A DNA stretch of 49,217 nucleotides, taken from the NCBI GenBank assembly GCA_024278335.1, contig JAJRTJ010000002.1, positions 81,008 through 130,224 on the forward strand, in the 5' to 3' direction. The notes below the pieces were generated by a model. The model searched no databases, was not told the origin of the DNA, and worked only from the letters and a program-made list of their open reading frames with translations. This DNA is from an archaeon. Lineage in GTDB: Archaea; Nanobdellota; Nanobdellia; Pacearchaeales; GW2011-AR1. Positions 14,644-22,607 of the stretch are shown here, piece by piece; the first letter of the stretch is position 1, and each line of letters begins with the position of its first letter. Made by a program: the position numbers and the translations under genes.

Positions 14644-17600
14644 TCACTCCGCAACTGAAGAAGGCCGAACAATTATACTGCAAACATTATTTGGCTCTGG
14701 CCCTCTATTATATTTATCCTTGCATTTTATATAAAAACTCTTTGAAGTAGCCCAATCTGTAAAGTGATTTACTTCTTCCAAGGTTGTCATTGGAGTTCCA
14801 TCATCAAAATTATAATCGCATGAAACAGTATCATAAACACAGCTTGCCTCTTCATCTGTAACAATCTTTAGATAAGATTCTTCATGATATGCTCTGACAA
14901 CAACAGGGGGTTCTGCATCTGATTCAACTTCAAAACTTGTGCTGTTGCTTATTGCATTTCCTCCTAAATCAACACATCTAAAATAATAAGTATAGCTTCC
15001 TTCTGGAAGCCACAACTCTTGTGAGTGCTCATATGAATGAGTGCTGAAAAATTCTAATTCATCTATTTGTTCTCCAGTTGTGCTGTAATAACAGGTTGCT
15101 TCACCTTCTTTATACCCTGCAGAAGTTGTTAGTTTTAGCGTAACTTTAACTGGGTCTGAAGCTTCTTTAACAATATCTCCTTGTTTTGGCTCTGCTGAGC
15201 TTAAAACCAAAGGCCTTGTTCCTACTAAAACAAATTTATAAGATTCCTGATTTGTGTTTTTAACTTCTGCCCTGTCTTGACATCTAAAATAAAATTCATT
15301 ATTTTCTCCGTTTTTTAGTCCAGTTAAAGTGGTCTTGCATTCATACAACATCTGGGAATTAATATCTGTTACTGAATTAGAGCAAGCCATTGTTTCCTCC
15401 ATATCTTCAAATTCTTTGTCTAAATGAGACCATCTGCAATCTGCAGGTTCATTTGTATAAACAATAATGTCATGCTCTGTCTGATTATAGGAAATAGGGG
15501 CTCCGTTTATGGTGCTTGTTGAAACAATTAAAGGAGGTGTTGTATCTGGACCCTCTTCTACCTTGAATTTAATCAAGAAATTTGCAGGATTTGAGTTTTT
15601 ATTTGCATCCTGGCACCGAACATAAAGCTCATACTCTCCTCCATTTTGAATTGTGATGTTCGCGGCTTTCAAAGCACTTGGTCCAGGCAAACTCATTGTC
15701 TGGGTGTGGTTATATTTCAATGTAGGGCTTCCGCCAAAAAACCACGTCATATCCTCATATTTATCTTTTCTTTGAGTATCAAGTTTGCATGCTCCAGGTT
15801 CATTCAAAGTAATTCCAAATCTTAAAGGAGTAAAGGGTCTTATATCTCCTGAAGTAGAGAGTTTGTTCTTGATTATAACTCCTCTGTCTGGAGGGCTTAT
15901 TGCCTTGTCTGGAACAGCAATATGGTCATCTGAAAGCGCCTCTTTCCAAATTTGGATTATTGGATATTCTGCATCTTTTGAATCTTTCCAAACACACAAT
16001 TCTTCTCCTGTTCCTACATTTTCTAATTCACATGCCTGACCTAATGCCCTGCACTGATATTCTGAACACGGCACACCATATTTACTAAACATTTCATTGC
16101 ACTTTTCACAATTTGAACCTCCTGCAGGAGCTTCCCATGAATTGCAAGTATATGTTACAATTTTTTGAGATTCTTCTTTATACATTGAGTAGAAGATTAT
16201 TGCACCGATTATTAGACCTGCTCCAATTGACCAAAGAGATTGTGTCATTTTTGTTGTTCCTCCAAACAAATCTCCTGCACCTCCTAATTTACCTGCACCT
16301 TGATTTAACCAACCCCCCTCTCTAATTAATCCATAAACTCCTTTCCCAGAAGCAATTCCTCCTGCAACTGCAAAAAATGATGCTTTTCCAACATTACTAT
16401 TTTCAGGACCAATCATTCCTGCCACTATTGAAACCATTCCTCCAACAGTCATCCCCCATCCAAGACCAGAAGCCAAATGTCCAAAAAAACTCGCACCCCC
16501 TTGCAATCCCCAACTATTTTCTAAAAATTCTCCAATAAAAGTTCCTCCTCCATAATCATATGTAGCAATACTTTTAGGATCAACAATTAACTTTCCCTCA
16601 GCATCTCTTGTTATGCCCTCTAATTGCTCTACTTCTTCTTTTGTCATTCCAACTTCTTGGGAGTTACCATCATCATCAACATATTTTTTTGTATAACCCC
16701 CCCCTTTTTGTTTTATTATTTCAAATTTGTGATTTTCACCTAAATCACTTGTATCAAAGATAAAATTCTCTCCAGATTTTCTTACCCCCACAACTTTAAA
16801 TGAATTGCCTTTAACAGTTATTTCTGCAGGGCTTGATAGTTTTTGAAAGGTTTCCCCTCCTGCTTTATAAGTAATTTTTCTTGCAGAAGTCGCACTTGCT
16901 TCTGGAAGTCCTCTTGCTAACCCTTCTCCTAAGGACACTTTTTTTATTGGCGCAGGACTTGAGCTAGGAGCACTATTATGCACCAACACACCCTCTGCAA
17001 AATACCAGCTTCCACCTAAATCTAAGTCATAAACATCCATTCCTTCTGGAACTTCTATTTTCTCTATGGAATTAATTTCAACCAAAGAACCGTCTGCACC
17101 AAGAAGATAATCTCCAACTTTTGCTTCTCCAATTGGCTTCCATTCATTATTCAAAAGAACTTCGTGGTTTGGAGTAATTTCTAAAATATTATTTATTTTC
17201 AAATATTCATATTTCTTTGAAACAATAACCTTTTTAACAATTTCTTTTGTTAATTTTCCTGTTTTAAAATCATAAGACAAAACTTCGTCTCCTGCTTTAA
17301 TGTCTTTTATTGCTTTTGTTTTTAAAGAGGAGAGAGTTATTTGAGTGTTGGGGGTTAGGCAAGAACCCCTTTTTTGAATTGTAGCTTTAATTTGATTTAA
17401 TTTATTCATTCCCTCTTGTCCATATCTTCTTTGAATATATGCCTCAATACTTCTCCTCATTTCATCATTAGTATCTGGGTGAATGTATCTTGTAAGGGCG
17501 TTAGCGAGTCCTTTTTCTTCCTGGGAAGATATTGCCTGGTTAAAATTTTCTCCATTGACCAACCCAACTTCTCCCCCAAGCATATAAGCAAAGCTAATTG

Positions 17601-17655
17601 TTCCTAAAATCAAAATTCCAATTTGCATTAAACTTAAACTTGCTTTATGGTTCAT
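14644..17655 (-). CDS. 1003-aa surface protein with intein-like Hint domain
   Basis: Large exported protein. In order: an N-terminal membrane helix (about 8-27); a Hint domain at residues 99-227; Gly-rich hydrophobic segments (about 390-500, including GAGLIIGAIIFYSMY); a Cys-rich knot (about 510-570, NCEKCNEMFSKYGVPCSEYQ); then repeated Ig-like domains, each opening like PPLIVSTSTINGAPISY and carrying paired Cys. From the Cys knot onward it is paralogous to the C-terminal half of the 1223-residue protein at 22608. Its ATG overlaps the stop of the 143-residue gene in a (GA)8 tract. Role in adhesion is inferred from context. Confidence 0.75.
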   Translation of the reverse strand: MNHKASLSLMQIGILILGTISFAYMLGGEVGLVNGENFNQAISSQEEKGLANALTRYIHPDTNDEMRRSIEAYIQRRYGQEGMNKLNQIKATIQKRGSCLTPNTQITLSSLKTKAIKDIKAGDEVLSYDFKTGKLTKEIVKKVIVSKKYEYLKINNILEITPNHEVLLNNEWKPIGEAKVGDYLLGADGSLVEINSIEKIEVPEGMDVYDLDLGGSWYFAEGVLVHNSAPSSSPAPIKKVSLGEGLARGLPEASATSARKITYKAGGETFQKLSSPAEITVKGNSFKVVGVRKSGENFIFDTSDLGENHKFEIIKQKGGGYTKKYVDDDGNSQEVGMTKEEVEQLEGITRDAEGKLIVDPKSIATYDYGGGTFIGEFLENSWGLQGGASFFGHLASGLGWGMTVGGMVSIVAGMIGPENSNVGKASFFAVAGGIASGKGVYGLIREGGWLNQGAGKLGGAGDLFGGTTKMTQSLWSIGAGLIIGAIIFYSMYKEESQKIVTYTCNSWEAPAGGSNCEKCNEMFSKYGVPCSEYQCRALGQACELENVGTGEELCVWKDSKDAEYPIIQIWKEALSDDHIAVPDKAISPPDRGVIIKNKLSTSGDIRPFTPLRFGITLNEPGACKLDTQRKDKYEDMTWFFGGSPTLKYNHTQTMSLPGPSALKAANITIQNGGEYELYVRCQDANKNSNPANFLIKFKVEEGPDTTPPLIVSTSTINGAPISYNQTEHDIIVYTNEPADCRWSHLDKEFEDMEETMACSNSVTDINSQMLYECKTTLTGLKNGENNEFYFRCQDRAEVKNTNQESYKFVLVGTRPLVLSSAEPKQGDIVKEASDPVKVTLKLTTSAGYKEGEATCYYSTTGEQIDELEFFSTHSYEHSQELWLPEGSYTYYFRCVDLGGNAISNSTSFEVESDAEPPVVVRAYHEESYLKIVTDEEASCVYDTVSCDYNFDDGTPMTTLEEVNHFTDWATSKSFYIKCKDKYNRGPEPNNVCSIIVRPSSVAE
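16975..17361 (-). other. Mini-intein / Hint domain within the 1003-aa protein
   Basis: Residues 99-227 begin GSCLTPNTQI (nucleophile Cys99), contain AIKDIKAGDEVLSYD, then ITPNHEVLL with the TxxH block B motif (His164), and end EGVLVHN followed by Ser228. First Cys, TxxH, penultimate His, terminal Asn and +1 Ser are all present, so splicing or cleavage chemistry is possible. At 129 residues it has no homing endonuclease. The paralogue at 22608 has no such domain. Confidence 0.8.
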
Positions 17656-18083
17656 CTCTCTCTCTCTCTCGTTTTTCCTGAGAGAGCATTATTTAATTTA
17701 TTAAGCATTTCATCATCTAAATATGTTCCATCTTCTAAATAAGGGGTTAGGATTTTTGTTTGAGGAGTTAGGCATGAGGAGGGATTTAAAATTGGATTTC
17801 CATATTCATCTACTTTTATTCTGTTCTGGCCTGTTCCACTCCACCAAAAGCGTTTTTTTCCAACCATTCCTGCAGGAGGACCACGGGGTATTCCATCTCT
17901 CCCACTAACCACTCCAACAACTTCCTCCCCTAAAACCTTTCCAATTTTCTCACCTACTATCTTTCTTCCAAGTGAATTTTCCCCAAAACTTGCACCCATA
18001 AGCCAGCTCATTGCAACAACTCCTGCTATTAATATAAAAACCTGCAAAATTCCTGCTGTTTTTGTTAGTTTTGGCTTATCCAT
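17652..18083 (-). CDS. 143-aa membrane-anchored linker protein ending in a Hint start
   Basis: Begins MDKPKLTKTAGILQVFILIA, with one N-terminal membrane helix (about 9-30), then a Gly-rich stretch and, at about residue 103, SSCLTPQTKIL, which matches the first block of the Hint domain in the next gene. The rest of a Hint domain is missing; the protein runs out in a (GA)8 repeat as TRERER. The stop overlaps the next gene's ATG. It looks like a truncated relative of the next protein's N-terminal part. The first 40 bases recur at 18823 and, less well, at 20133. Confidence 0.65.
   Translation of the reverse strand: MDKPKLTKTAGILQVFILIAGVVAMSWLMGASFGENSLGRKIVGEKIGKVLGEEVVGVVSGRDGIPRGPPAGMVGKKRFWWSGTGQNRIKVDEYGNPILNPSSCLTPQTKILTPYLEDGTYLDDEMLNKLNNALSGKTRERER
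17655..17670. repeat. (TC)8 / (GA)8 dinucleotide repeat at a gene junction
   Basis: Sixteen bases of perfect TC on the plus strand (GA on the coding strand) cover the last codons of the 143-residue gene and its overlap with the 1003-residue gene's ATG. Loss of one unit, or gain of two, would remove the stop and join both genes in one frame (reading ...TREREMNHKAS). Confidence 0.85.
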
Positions 18084-18087
18084 ATTT
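18046..18087. repeat. 42-bp direct repeat, copy 1 (5' end of linker gene)
   Basis: Identical at 41 of 42 positions to 18823-18864. It covers the first codons of the 143-residue gene (ATGGATAAGCCAAAACTAAC onward) and a few bases before its ATG. Together the copies flank HEPN/MNT pair B. Confidence 0.85.
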
Positions 18088-18397
18088 CAATCCCCTCTTT
18101 TATTGCTTGAGATACTATTGAAATTCTTTTTTTTAATTCATTAAACTCACTTCTGCTATAACAAATAAAATCTACTGGAAGGTCTAATTTCCAATACTTG
18201 TATACTAATTTAGTTCTTTCAAAGTAATCAATCTTTTCAAAATCCTTTGATACAATAATTAAATCCACATCACTTTCTTTTTTATTATCCCCTCGAGCCA
18301 TACTCCCAAAAAACAAGATTCTATCTACATTAATCTTTTTTGTTAATTCTTTTCCAAATTTTTTTAACTCACTAATTAAATATTCTCTTTCACCCAT
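18065..18397 (-). CDS. MNT nucleotidyltransferase (antitoxin candidate, pair B)
   Basis: A 110-residue minimal nucleotidyltransferase with FFGSMARGDNKKESDVDL (about 31-48), the G-S-x10-D-x-D metal site. No HTH. It overlaps the upstream HEPN gene by 22 bases. Its last codons lie inside the 42-bp repeat and overlap the start of the linker gene by 19 bases in another frame. Confidence 0.85.
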   Translation of the reverse strand: MGEREYLISELKKFGKELTKKINVDRILFFGSMARGDNKKESDVDLIIVSKDFEKIDYFERTKLVYKYWKLDLPVDFICYSRSEFNELKKRISIVSQAIKEGIEIWISQN

Positions 18398-18747
18398 TTT
18401 AAAATCTCCTCTGCATATTTAATTAATTCCTTTCCTTTCTCCTCTAAATTCAGCATCCGAGGCATGTCAGGATATCTTGTATAATTATCTGCTGGATTAA
18501 GCTCTTCACAAAACCCAATAATCTTTTTTGGAGCATTTACTCTCTTAGCAAGTAAGATTAAGTCATGCGTCTTAAATAAATTCTTCCTTTCTTTGATATA
18601 TTTTGATTTAAGAGCCTTTTCAGCACATTGTTGGAGAAAGAAAACCCCCTCTTCATATTTTTCACCATCTATATTAAACACTCCTGCCTCTAAATCCTTT
18701 TCTGCTTTTTCCAACCAAATTCTTATTGTTTTGTTTAAAGTATCCAT
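18376..18747 (-). CDS. HEPN domain protein (toxin candidate, pair B)
   Basis: From ATG 18747 (MDTLNKTIRIWLEKAEKDL) a 123-residue helical protein with FFLQQCAEKALKSKYI (about 36-51) and DNYTRYPD (about 90-97), typical of the COG2250 HEPN group. GGAGGGA about nine bases upstream fixes this start; the ORF continues up to 18804 through palindromic DNA unlikely to be coding. It pairs with the overlapping MNT gene downstream. Confidence 0.82.
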   Translation of the reverse strand: MDTLNKTIRIWLEKAEKDLEAGVFNIDGEKYEEGVFFLQQCAEKALKSKYIKERKNLFKTHDLILLAKRVNAPKKIIGFCEELNPADNYTRYPDMPRMLNLEEKGKELIKYAEEILKWVKENI

Positions 18748-18780
18748 TTTAAATTTTCTCCCTCCATAAGCCCGCTTGCC

Positions 18781-18817
18781 CCAGAACTCCGCACTTCTGG
18801 GCACACTGAACAGTGCC
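18781..18817. repeat. Two adjacent GC-rich palindromes before HEPN-B
   Basis: CCAGAA/TTCTGG pair around CTCCGCAC (18781-18800), and GGCACACTG/CAGTGCC pair around AA with one bulge (18800-18817). They lie between the 42-bp repeat and the HEPN gene, at one end of cassette B, and could be an end structure of a mobile unit. Confidence 0.6.
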
Positions 18818-18822
18818 TTTCT

Positions 18823-18864
18823 AAAATTCCTGCTGTTTTTGTTAGTTTTGGCTTATTCATATTT
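18823..18864 (-). pseudogene. 42-bp repeat copy 2: truncated start of a linker gene
   Basis: On the minus strand ATG 18860 reads MNKPKLTKTAGIL and then runs into the palindromes, so only 13 codons remain of a gene like the 143-residue one. The ATG overlaps the stop of HEPN-C exactly as ATG 18083 overlaps MNT-B. Best seen as a duplicated gene start made when cassette B was inserted. Confidence 0.75.
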
Positions 18865-19371
18865 TAATATTGTCCTGCATTTATTTACAAATTCAATTGT
18901 CTGGTTTCTTATTTTTTCAACTATCTCTTTATCAAATATAAGCGAACTAGAATAATTTGCCTCTTCTCTTTTTTTCTTTATAATAACATAAGTCATCAAA
19001 TCTCTAAACTCTAAAAAAAACTTATTAACCATCTCTATTTCCTCTTTATTTAGTTCTTTTTTATAATACTCTTTTATTAATAAACATAATGTAGCATCAT
19101 GATTTTTTGAATTAAACCCTCTTGCGGAGATTAATGCTAATGATGCTTGATAAACAGCATAATAGCATCCAGTAATAACCCAATCAAAATATCCTAATTT
19201 TAAATTATCTTTTAAAAAATTTAAATTATGTTCTGTTTTTTCTAAATGACCCTTCACTTTATCTAAATCTATATCTCCTTTTTTTATTATCTTTTTATTT
19301 AAATAAAATTTTAGTTTGCTCTCTAATTTTTTTGGCTCTTCTATTAATCTTTTTAATTCTTTTATTTTCAT
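18853..19371 (-). CDS. HEPN domain protein (toxin candidate, pair C)
   Basis: A 172-residue helical protein with GCYYAVYQASLALISARGF (about 67-85), NHDATL, and KKREEANYSSSL (about 130-141), matching COG1895-type HEPN proteins. It overlaps the upstream HTH-MNT gene by four bases. Its stop lies at the truncated linker-gene copy. It is more like HEPN-A than HEPN-B. Confidence 0.82.
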   Translation of the reverse strand: MKIKELKRLIEEPKKLESKLKFYLNKKIIKKGDIDLDKVKGHLEKTEHNLNFLKDNLKLGYFDWVITGCYYAVYQASLALISARGFNSKNHDATLCLLIKEYYKKELNKEEIEMVNKFFLEFRDLMTYVIIKKKREEANYSSSLIFDKEIVEKIRNQTIEFVNKCRTILKYE

Positions 19372-19946
19372 AATACTTCTTCATAAAATTTAATATGGTT
19401 TGTTAGAGGGTATCCTGTATTAATTGCAGATAAAATTACTTTGTCTTTTATTTTATCTAGTTCTGAAAATTTTATTTGAAAAGAATTTATTCTAATACCT
19501 GTCTGGGTTTCAGAATACTCTTCAGATTCATTAGTGTTTATCTTTCTATTAACAATTAAAACCAAATCCAAATCCGAGTCCTTGGTATAATTTCCCTGTG
19601 CAGTTGAGCCGAACAAAACAACAATTAATGGTTTTTCTTTTAATTTTTTTAAAAATATCTTTATGGCTCTTTTTCTTGTTTCAGGAAGTTTTTCAAATCT
19701 ATGAACATCTATAACACAAAAAATAGAAAAAACAATCTTATTTTTATTTATTTTATATTTTTTTAAATTTCCTTCTTTTTTTGAAATTAATATTTTTTGT
19801 TCTTCAAGATGGTTTAAAATCCTACTTGCACTATTTTCATTTATTCCTGCTCTTCTCGAAATCTCTCTGAGATGGATTGAATCTCTCTTATTCTCATAAA
19901 ATATTCTGATTACTTTGTTTACTCCTCTTTTAAATATTGTTTCCAT
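19368..19946 (-). CDS. HTH-MNT nucleotidyltransferase (antitoxin candidate, pair C)
   Basis: A 192-residue protein: winged helix (about 10-60, LREISRRAGINENSASRILN) and a nucleotidyltransferase domain with GSTAQGNYTKDSDLDL (about 113-128). The same architecture as the pair A antitoxin, so both probably bind DNA and regulate their own pair. A TTTAAAAAAC-TATAAC stretch about 25 bases upstream could be the promoter. It lies 14 bases after the truncated 70-residue linker gene. Confidence 0.82.
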   Translation of the reverse strand: METIFKRGVNKVIRIFYENKRDSIHLREISRRAGINENSASRILNHLEEQKILISKKEGNLKKYKINKNKIVFSIFCVIDVHRFEKLPETRKRAIKIFLKKLKEKPLIVVLFGSTAQGNYTKDSDLDLVLIVNRKINTNESEEYSETQTGIRINSFQIKFSELDKIKDKVILSAINTGYPLTNHIKFYEEVL

Positions 19947-19960
19947 TTTTTAAACATTTG

Positions 19961-20173
19961 TTATAGTTTTTTAAACACATCTATTTTTCCCCCAACACTC
20001 CAAACAACCTCCTCTCCTAAAAATTTCCCAGCCCTTTTCCCAATAATCTTCTCTCCAAAAATCCCTTCTCTAAAACTTGCGCCTATAAGCCAATTCATTG
20101 CAACAACCCCTGCTATTAATATAAAAATCTGCAAAATTCCTGCTGTTTTTGTTAGTCCTGACTTATTTTTCAT
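19961..20173 (-). pseudogene. 70-aa truncated copy of the linker protein
   Basis: MKNKSGLTKTAGILQIFILI and on to EEVVWSVGG is clearly paralogous to the first 60 residues of the 143-residue protein (LTKTAGILQVFILIAGVVAM there), with many substitutions. It then ends abruptly as KIDVFKKL where pair C begins. The ATG overlaps the stop of the 527-residue gene by one base (TAATG). Probably an older linker gene broken by insertion of pair C; a functional 70-residue protein is not excluded. Confidence 0.65.
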
Positions 20174-21756
20174 TAAAATCCTAAAAATCCTCCTTCCTCT
20201 TCACCTTTATCTGCATCAGAGACCGAGGTTGAACTTCCTGCATTAAATCCTCTTTCTCCTACATAGTTTGTCTTTCCTCCGCAATCTCCTAAAGCTCTGC
20301 AGACCCTGTCTTGAGATGCTTTCCAGGAATCATCAAGGCACTCGCAATTTTCTATGCACTCTTCTTCGCCAAAGAGCTTTTTTTCAAATTTAACTATGCA
20401 CTGAGTATTTGTTTGAGAGCATGCTTCTTGTGTTTGACTTTCTGTATTCCAAAAATCAAAGCCAGGAGGATAACGGGGAACACACTGGACTTGCTGTCCT
20501 GATTCAATCCACTCGCAATCTCTTCTATCTTCATTCAAGCAATCTTTTGCATTTTTTTGCTGAACACAATCTTGCCATCTGTTTACTACACATGCGGCTA
20601 CACTAAATTCATTTACTTCTGACTGCAGGCATACTTCTTGCCTAAAATCTGCACAAGGCTCACTTGTTACCTCTCCATTATAGCAGAGCATTCTAAAATA
20701 TCTGCTTCCAGGAAGATTTTCCTTTACATCATTTGTTGACTGGGATTTTTTAACAATCTTGCTTATTCCATCCACTTCTGCACACCATGTTTCCCCATGC
20801 TCATATCTCTTGCCCCCATAATCACAGGCAAGGTCTCTGCAGATATTCTCCCCAAAATTTGGTTTTATTTTGTCTTCTGTTCTTTTGTATTCTTTGCATG
20901 TGCTTCCAAGATAATAGTCGCAATTTCCGCAAGTTGCAGAGTCTGCGTTGCTCAACCCATATCCACATGATTCAGAAACATCATAAATATCTGTCCAATA
21001 ATTTGCATCATCTATTTTTGCAGAATCATAAACATTTGCTACATTTCCGCAAGAATCTACAAAAAAGACCTCATCTCTCCCTTCAACACAGGTTGTCTTT
21101 TTTGTTTTAGCACAAGAAGTTCCAAGTGTTGGGTCAGTGCAGAGTTTTCCCTCATAGAATTCAGTTTTTTGGCCCTCTGTTTTTAAATTTACACATTCTC
21201 TCTTTGTAGTTATCTTGCATGCTTTTTCAAAATCTCTCTCATCTTTTTCATAAACACATGCCCCCTTTACTTCAGAAAGTGCAGAAGCAATACATTCCAT
21301 CTCACTTCCAAAAGAAGTTCTATAATCTACTTCAAGCCCGTAAAGTGTTGCCATTTTTTTACAACGAGTCTGAGTAACAAACGCTGCCTGGTCTCCAATT
21401 AAACAGCACCCTAATTCACATTGAGGGATGTCGCATGAAGCACTTTCCCCATCCCAAACTCCTTCTGAAGCATCGCAGACTCTTTGCGGAGTATTTTCCA
21501 TGCAATTCCCGCTTGTGCTGTCATAACAGCATCCTAACTTGCAATAAGAAGTCGATTCACAGCTTGTAGGAGCACTCCTGTATGCAGAATCACATTGTTC
21601 TGCAGGAGCATTCTGGCACCAGGCTCCATCAATTGTTTTTTCACAGCAAGAAGAAACAGAATAAATTTCTGGATTCACAAAATTTATTTGCCCAAGAATT
21701 CCAATTAATAAAAGAATTATTAATAATCCAACCACTGAGGGAATTTTCCTTTTCAT
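20173..21756 (-). CDS. 527-aa Cys-rich surface protein (N-half of the split adhesin)
   Basis: Exported protein with an N-terminal membrane helix or signal (about 5-25) and about 50 Cys in repeated small motifs (CELGCCLIGD, CKLGCCYDS, DSCGNVANVYD, ATCGNCDYY). It is paralogous throughout to the first 500 or so residues of the 1223-residue protein at 22608 (compare CKRGCCVLGK and DSCGNKENIYD there). It stops where that protein continues into its Gly-rich region, so this locus carries N- and C-halves as separate genes. Cys number and spacing suggest a disulphide-stabilised extracellular rod. Confidence 0.72.
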   Translation of the reverse strand: MKRKIPSVVGLLIILLLIGILGQINFVNPEIYSVSSCCEKTIDGAWCQNAPAEQCDSAYRSAPTSCESTSYCKLGCCYDSTSGNCMENTPQRVCDASEGVWDGESASCDIPQCELGCCLIGDQAAFVTQTRCKKMATLYGLEVDYRTSFGSEMECIASALSEVKGACVYEKDERDFEKACKITTKRECVNLKTEGQKTEFYEGKLCTDPTLGTSCAKTKKTTCVEGRDEVFFVDSCGNVANVYDSAKIDDANYWTDIYDVSESCGYGLSNADSATCGNCDYYLGSTCKEYKRTEDKIKPNFGENICRDLACDYGGKRYEHGETWCAEVDGISKIVKKSQSTNDVKENLPGSRYFRMLCYNGEVTSEPCADFRQEVCLQSEVNEFSVAACVVNRWQDCVQQKNAKDCLNEDRRDCEWIESGQQVQCVPRYPPGFDFWNTESQTQEACSQTNTQCIVKFEKKLFGEEECIENCECLDDSWKASQDRVCRALGDCGGKTNYVGERGFNAGSSTSVSDADKGEEEGGFLGF

Positions 21757-21757
21757 T

Positions 21758-22570
21758 TTAATATATATTTTGCTCTATTCCTGGAGGCCATGCAAGGCTT
21801 CTGGAAGCAAATTGAAATTTATTTCCTTTATTTCTGTCAGTTAAAATATAAACTGTGGTCCCATCTGAAAGCTTCTTTTTTTCAACCTTTAGGTCATGAT
21901 AATAATTCATATATATTGTGGTTTCTGAGTCTCCATATCTCGCCTCCCAATTTAAAATACTTGAAGCAATTGAAACAAGCTCATAAAGATTTTCATTCAA
22001 TACTACATGAAGGTTTTGATATTTTTCTTTATCCCCTTTTTCTAAAACAACTCCTTGATTTAAGTTTATGACAACTCTTTTTGGAAGCAATTCTGCCTCT
22101 ATTTTTGCATTATTTTTTATACTCACTTTATATCCTCTTTTTTCATAACTTTTCTTTAAGTCTTTAAGGCATTCATTTGCTCTTGATTGAATTGATTTGG
22201 CAATTTCTTTTGAAATAGATTTTTCTAATAATGGTTCTTGCATTACACAAGTTTTATAATTTTCTCCAGTATAACAAAGGTATTTTATTTTCTCTCCATT
22301 ATAAACAACATAATGTTCTGGTTCAACACTCCCTCCTTGCAGAGAAATAATTTCAACTATCTCCTTTAAATCATCTTCAAGACAATTTTGCAAAAACTCT
22401 GACGGGTTTTGGCTTCCAAATCCAAGAGTTGTTTTAATCTTGGGGTAAAATAAAAAAATTAAAAGTGCAGCTGCAGTAATCACAATTGCTACAATCACAA
22501 AAATTGTTACTTGCCCTCGAACCCTGTATTTAGTGGTATACTTGGTAGTGTGTCCTCTTTTTTCTTTCAT
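21758..22570 (-). CDS. Pilin-like protein, module 2
   Basis: The 270-residue protein has a basic leader with RVRGQVTIFVIVAIVIT, a class III-type site (R-G-Q) and helix, then an outer domain with four conserved Cys (NCLEDDL, LCYTGENYKTCVMQE, NECLKDL). It is clearly paralogous to the 263-residue pilin of module 1. It precedes the 527-residue surface protein by one base, as the module 1 pilin precedes its large partner, so pilin plus Cys-rich protein is a conserved pair. Confidence 0.72.
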   Translation of the reverse strand: MKEKRGHTTKYTTKYRVRGQVTIFVIVAIVITAAALLIFLFYPKIKTTLGFGSQNPSEFLQNCLEDDLKEIVEIISLQGGSVEPEHYVVYNGEKIKYLCYTGENYKTCVMQEPLLEKSISKEIAKSIQSRANECLKDLKKSYEKRGYKVSIKNNAKIEAELLPKRVVINLNQGVVLEKGDKEKYQNLHVVLNENLYELVSIASSILNWEARYGDSETTIYMNYYHDLKVEKKKLSDGTTVYILTDRNKGNKFQFASRSLAWPPGIEQNIY

Positions 22571-22594
22571 TTTCTTGTTTTATATACGAAATCC

Positions 22595-22606
22595 TAATTT
22601 ATAAAC
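22595..22606 (-). promoter_or_regulatory. TATA box for module 2
   Basis: Minus-strand GTTTATAAATTA is about 27-35 bases before ATG 22570, overlapping the 3' end of the module 1 surface gene. It suggests module 2 has its own, nearly leaderless transcript. Confidence 0.55.
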
Positions 22607-22607
22607 A

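Noticed and set aside
17641..20175. Possible CRISPR array from repeated sequence blocks
   Set aside because: The repeats are gene starts of different length and spacing, with coding genes between them; there are no regular spacers and no cas genes.
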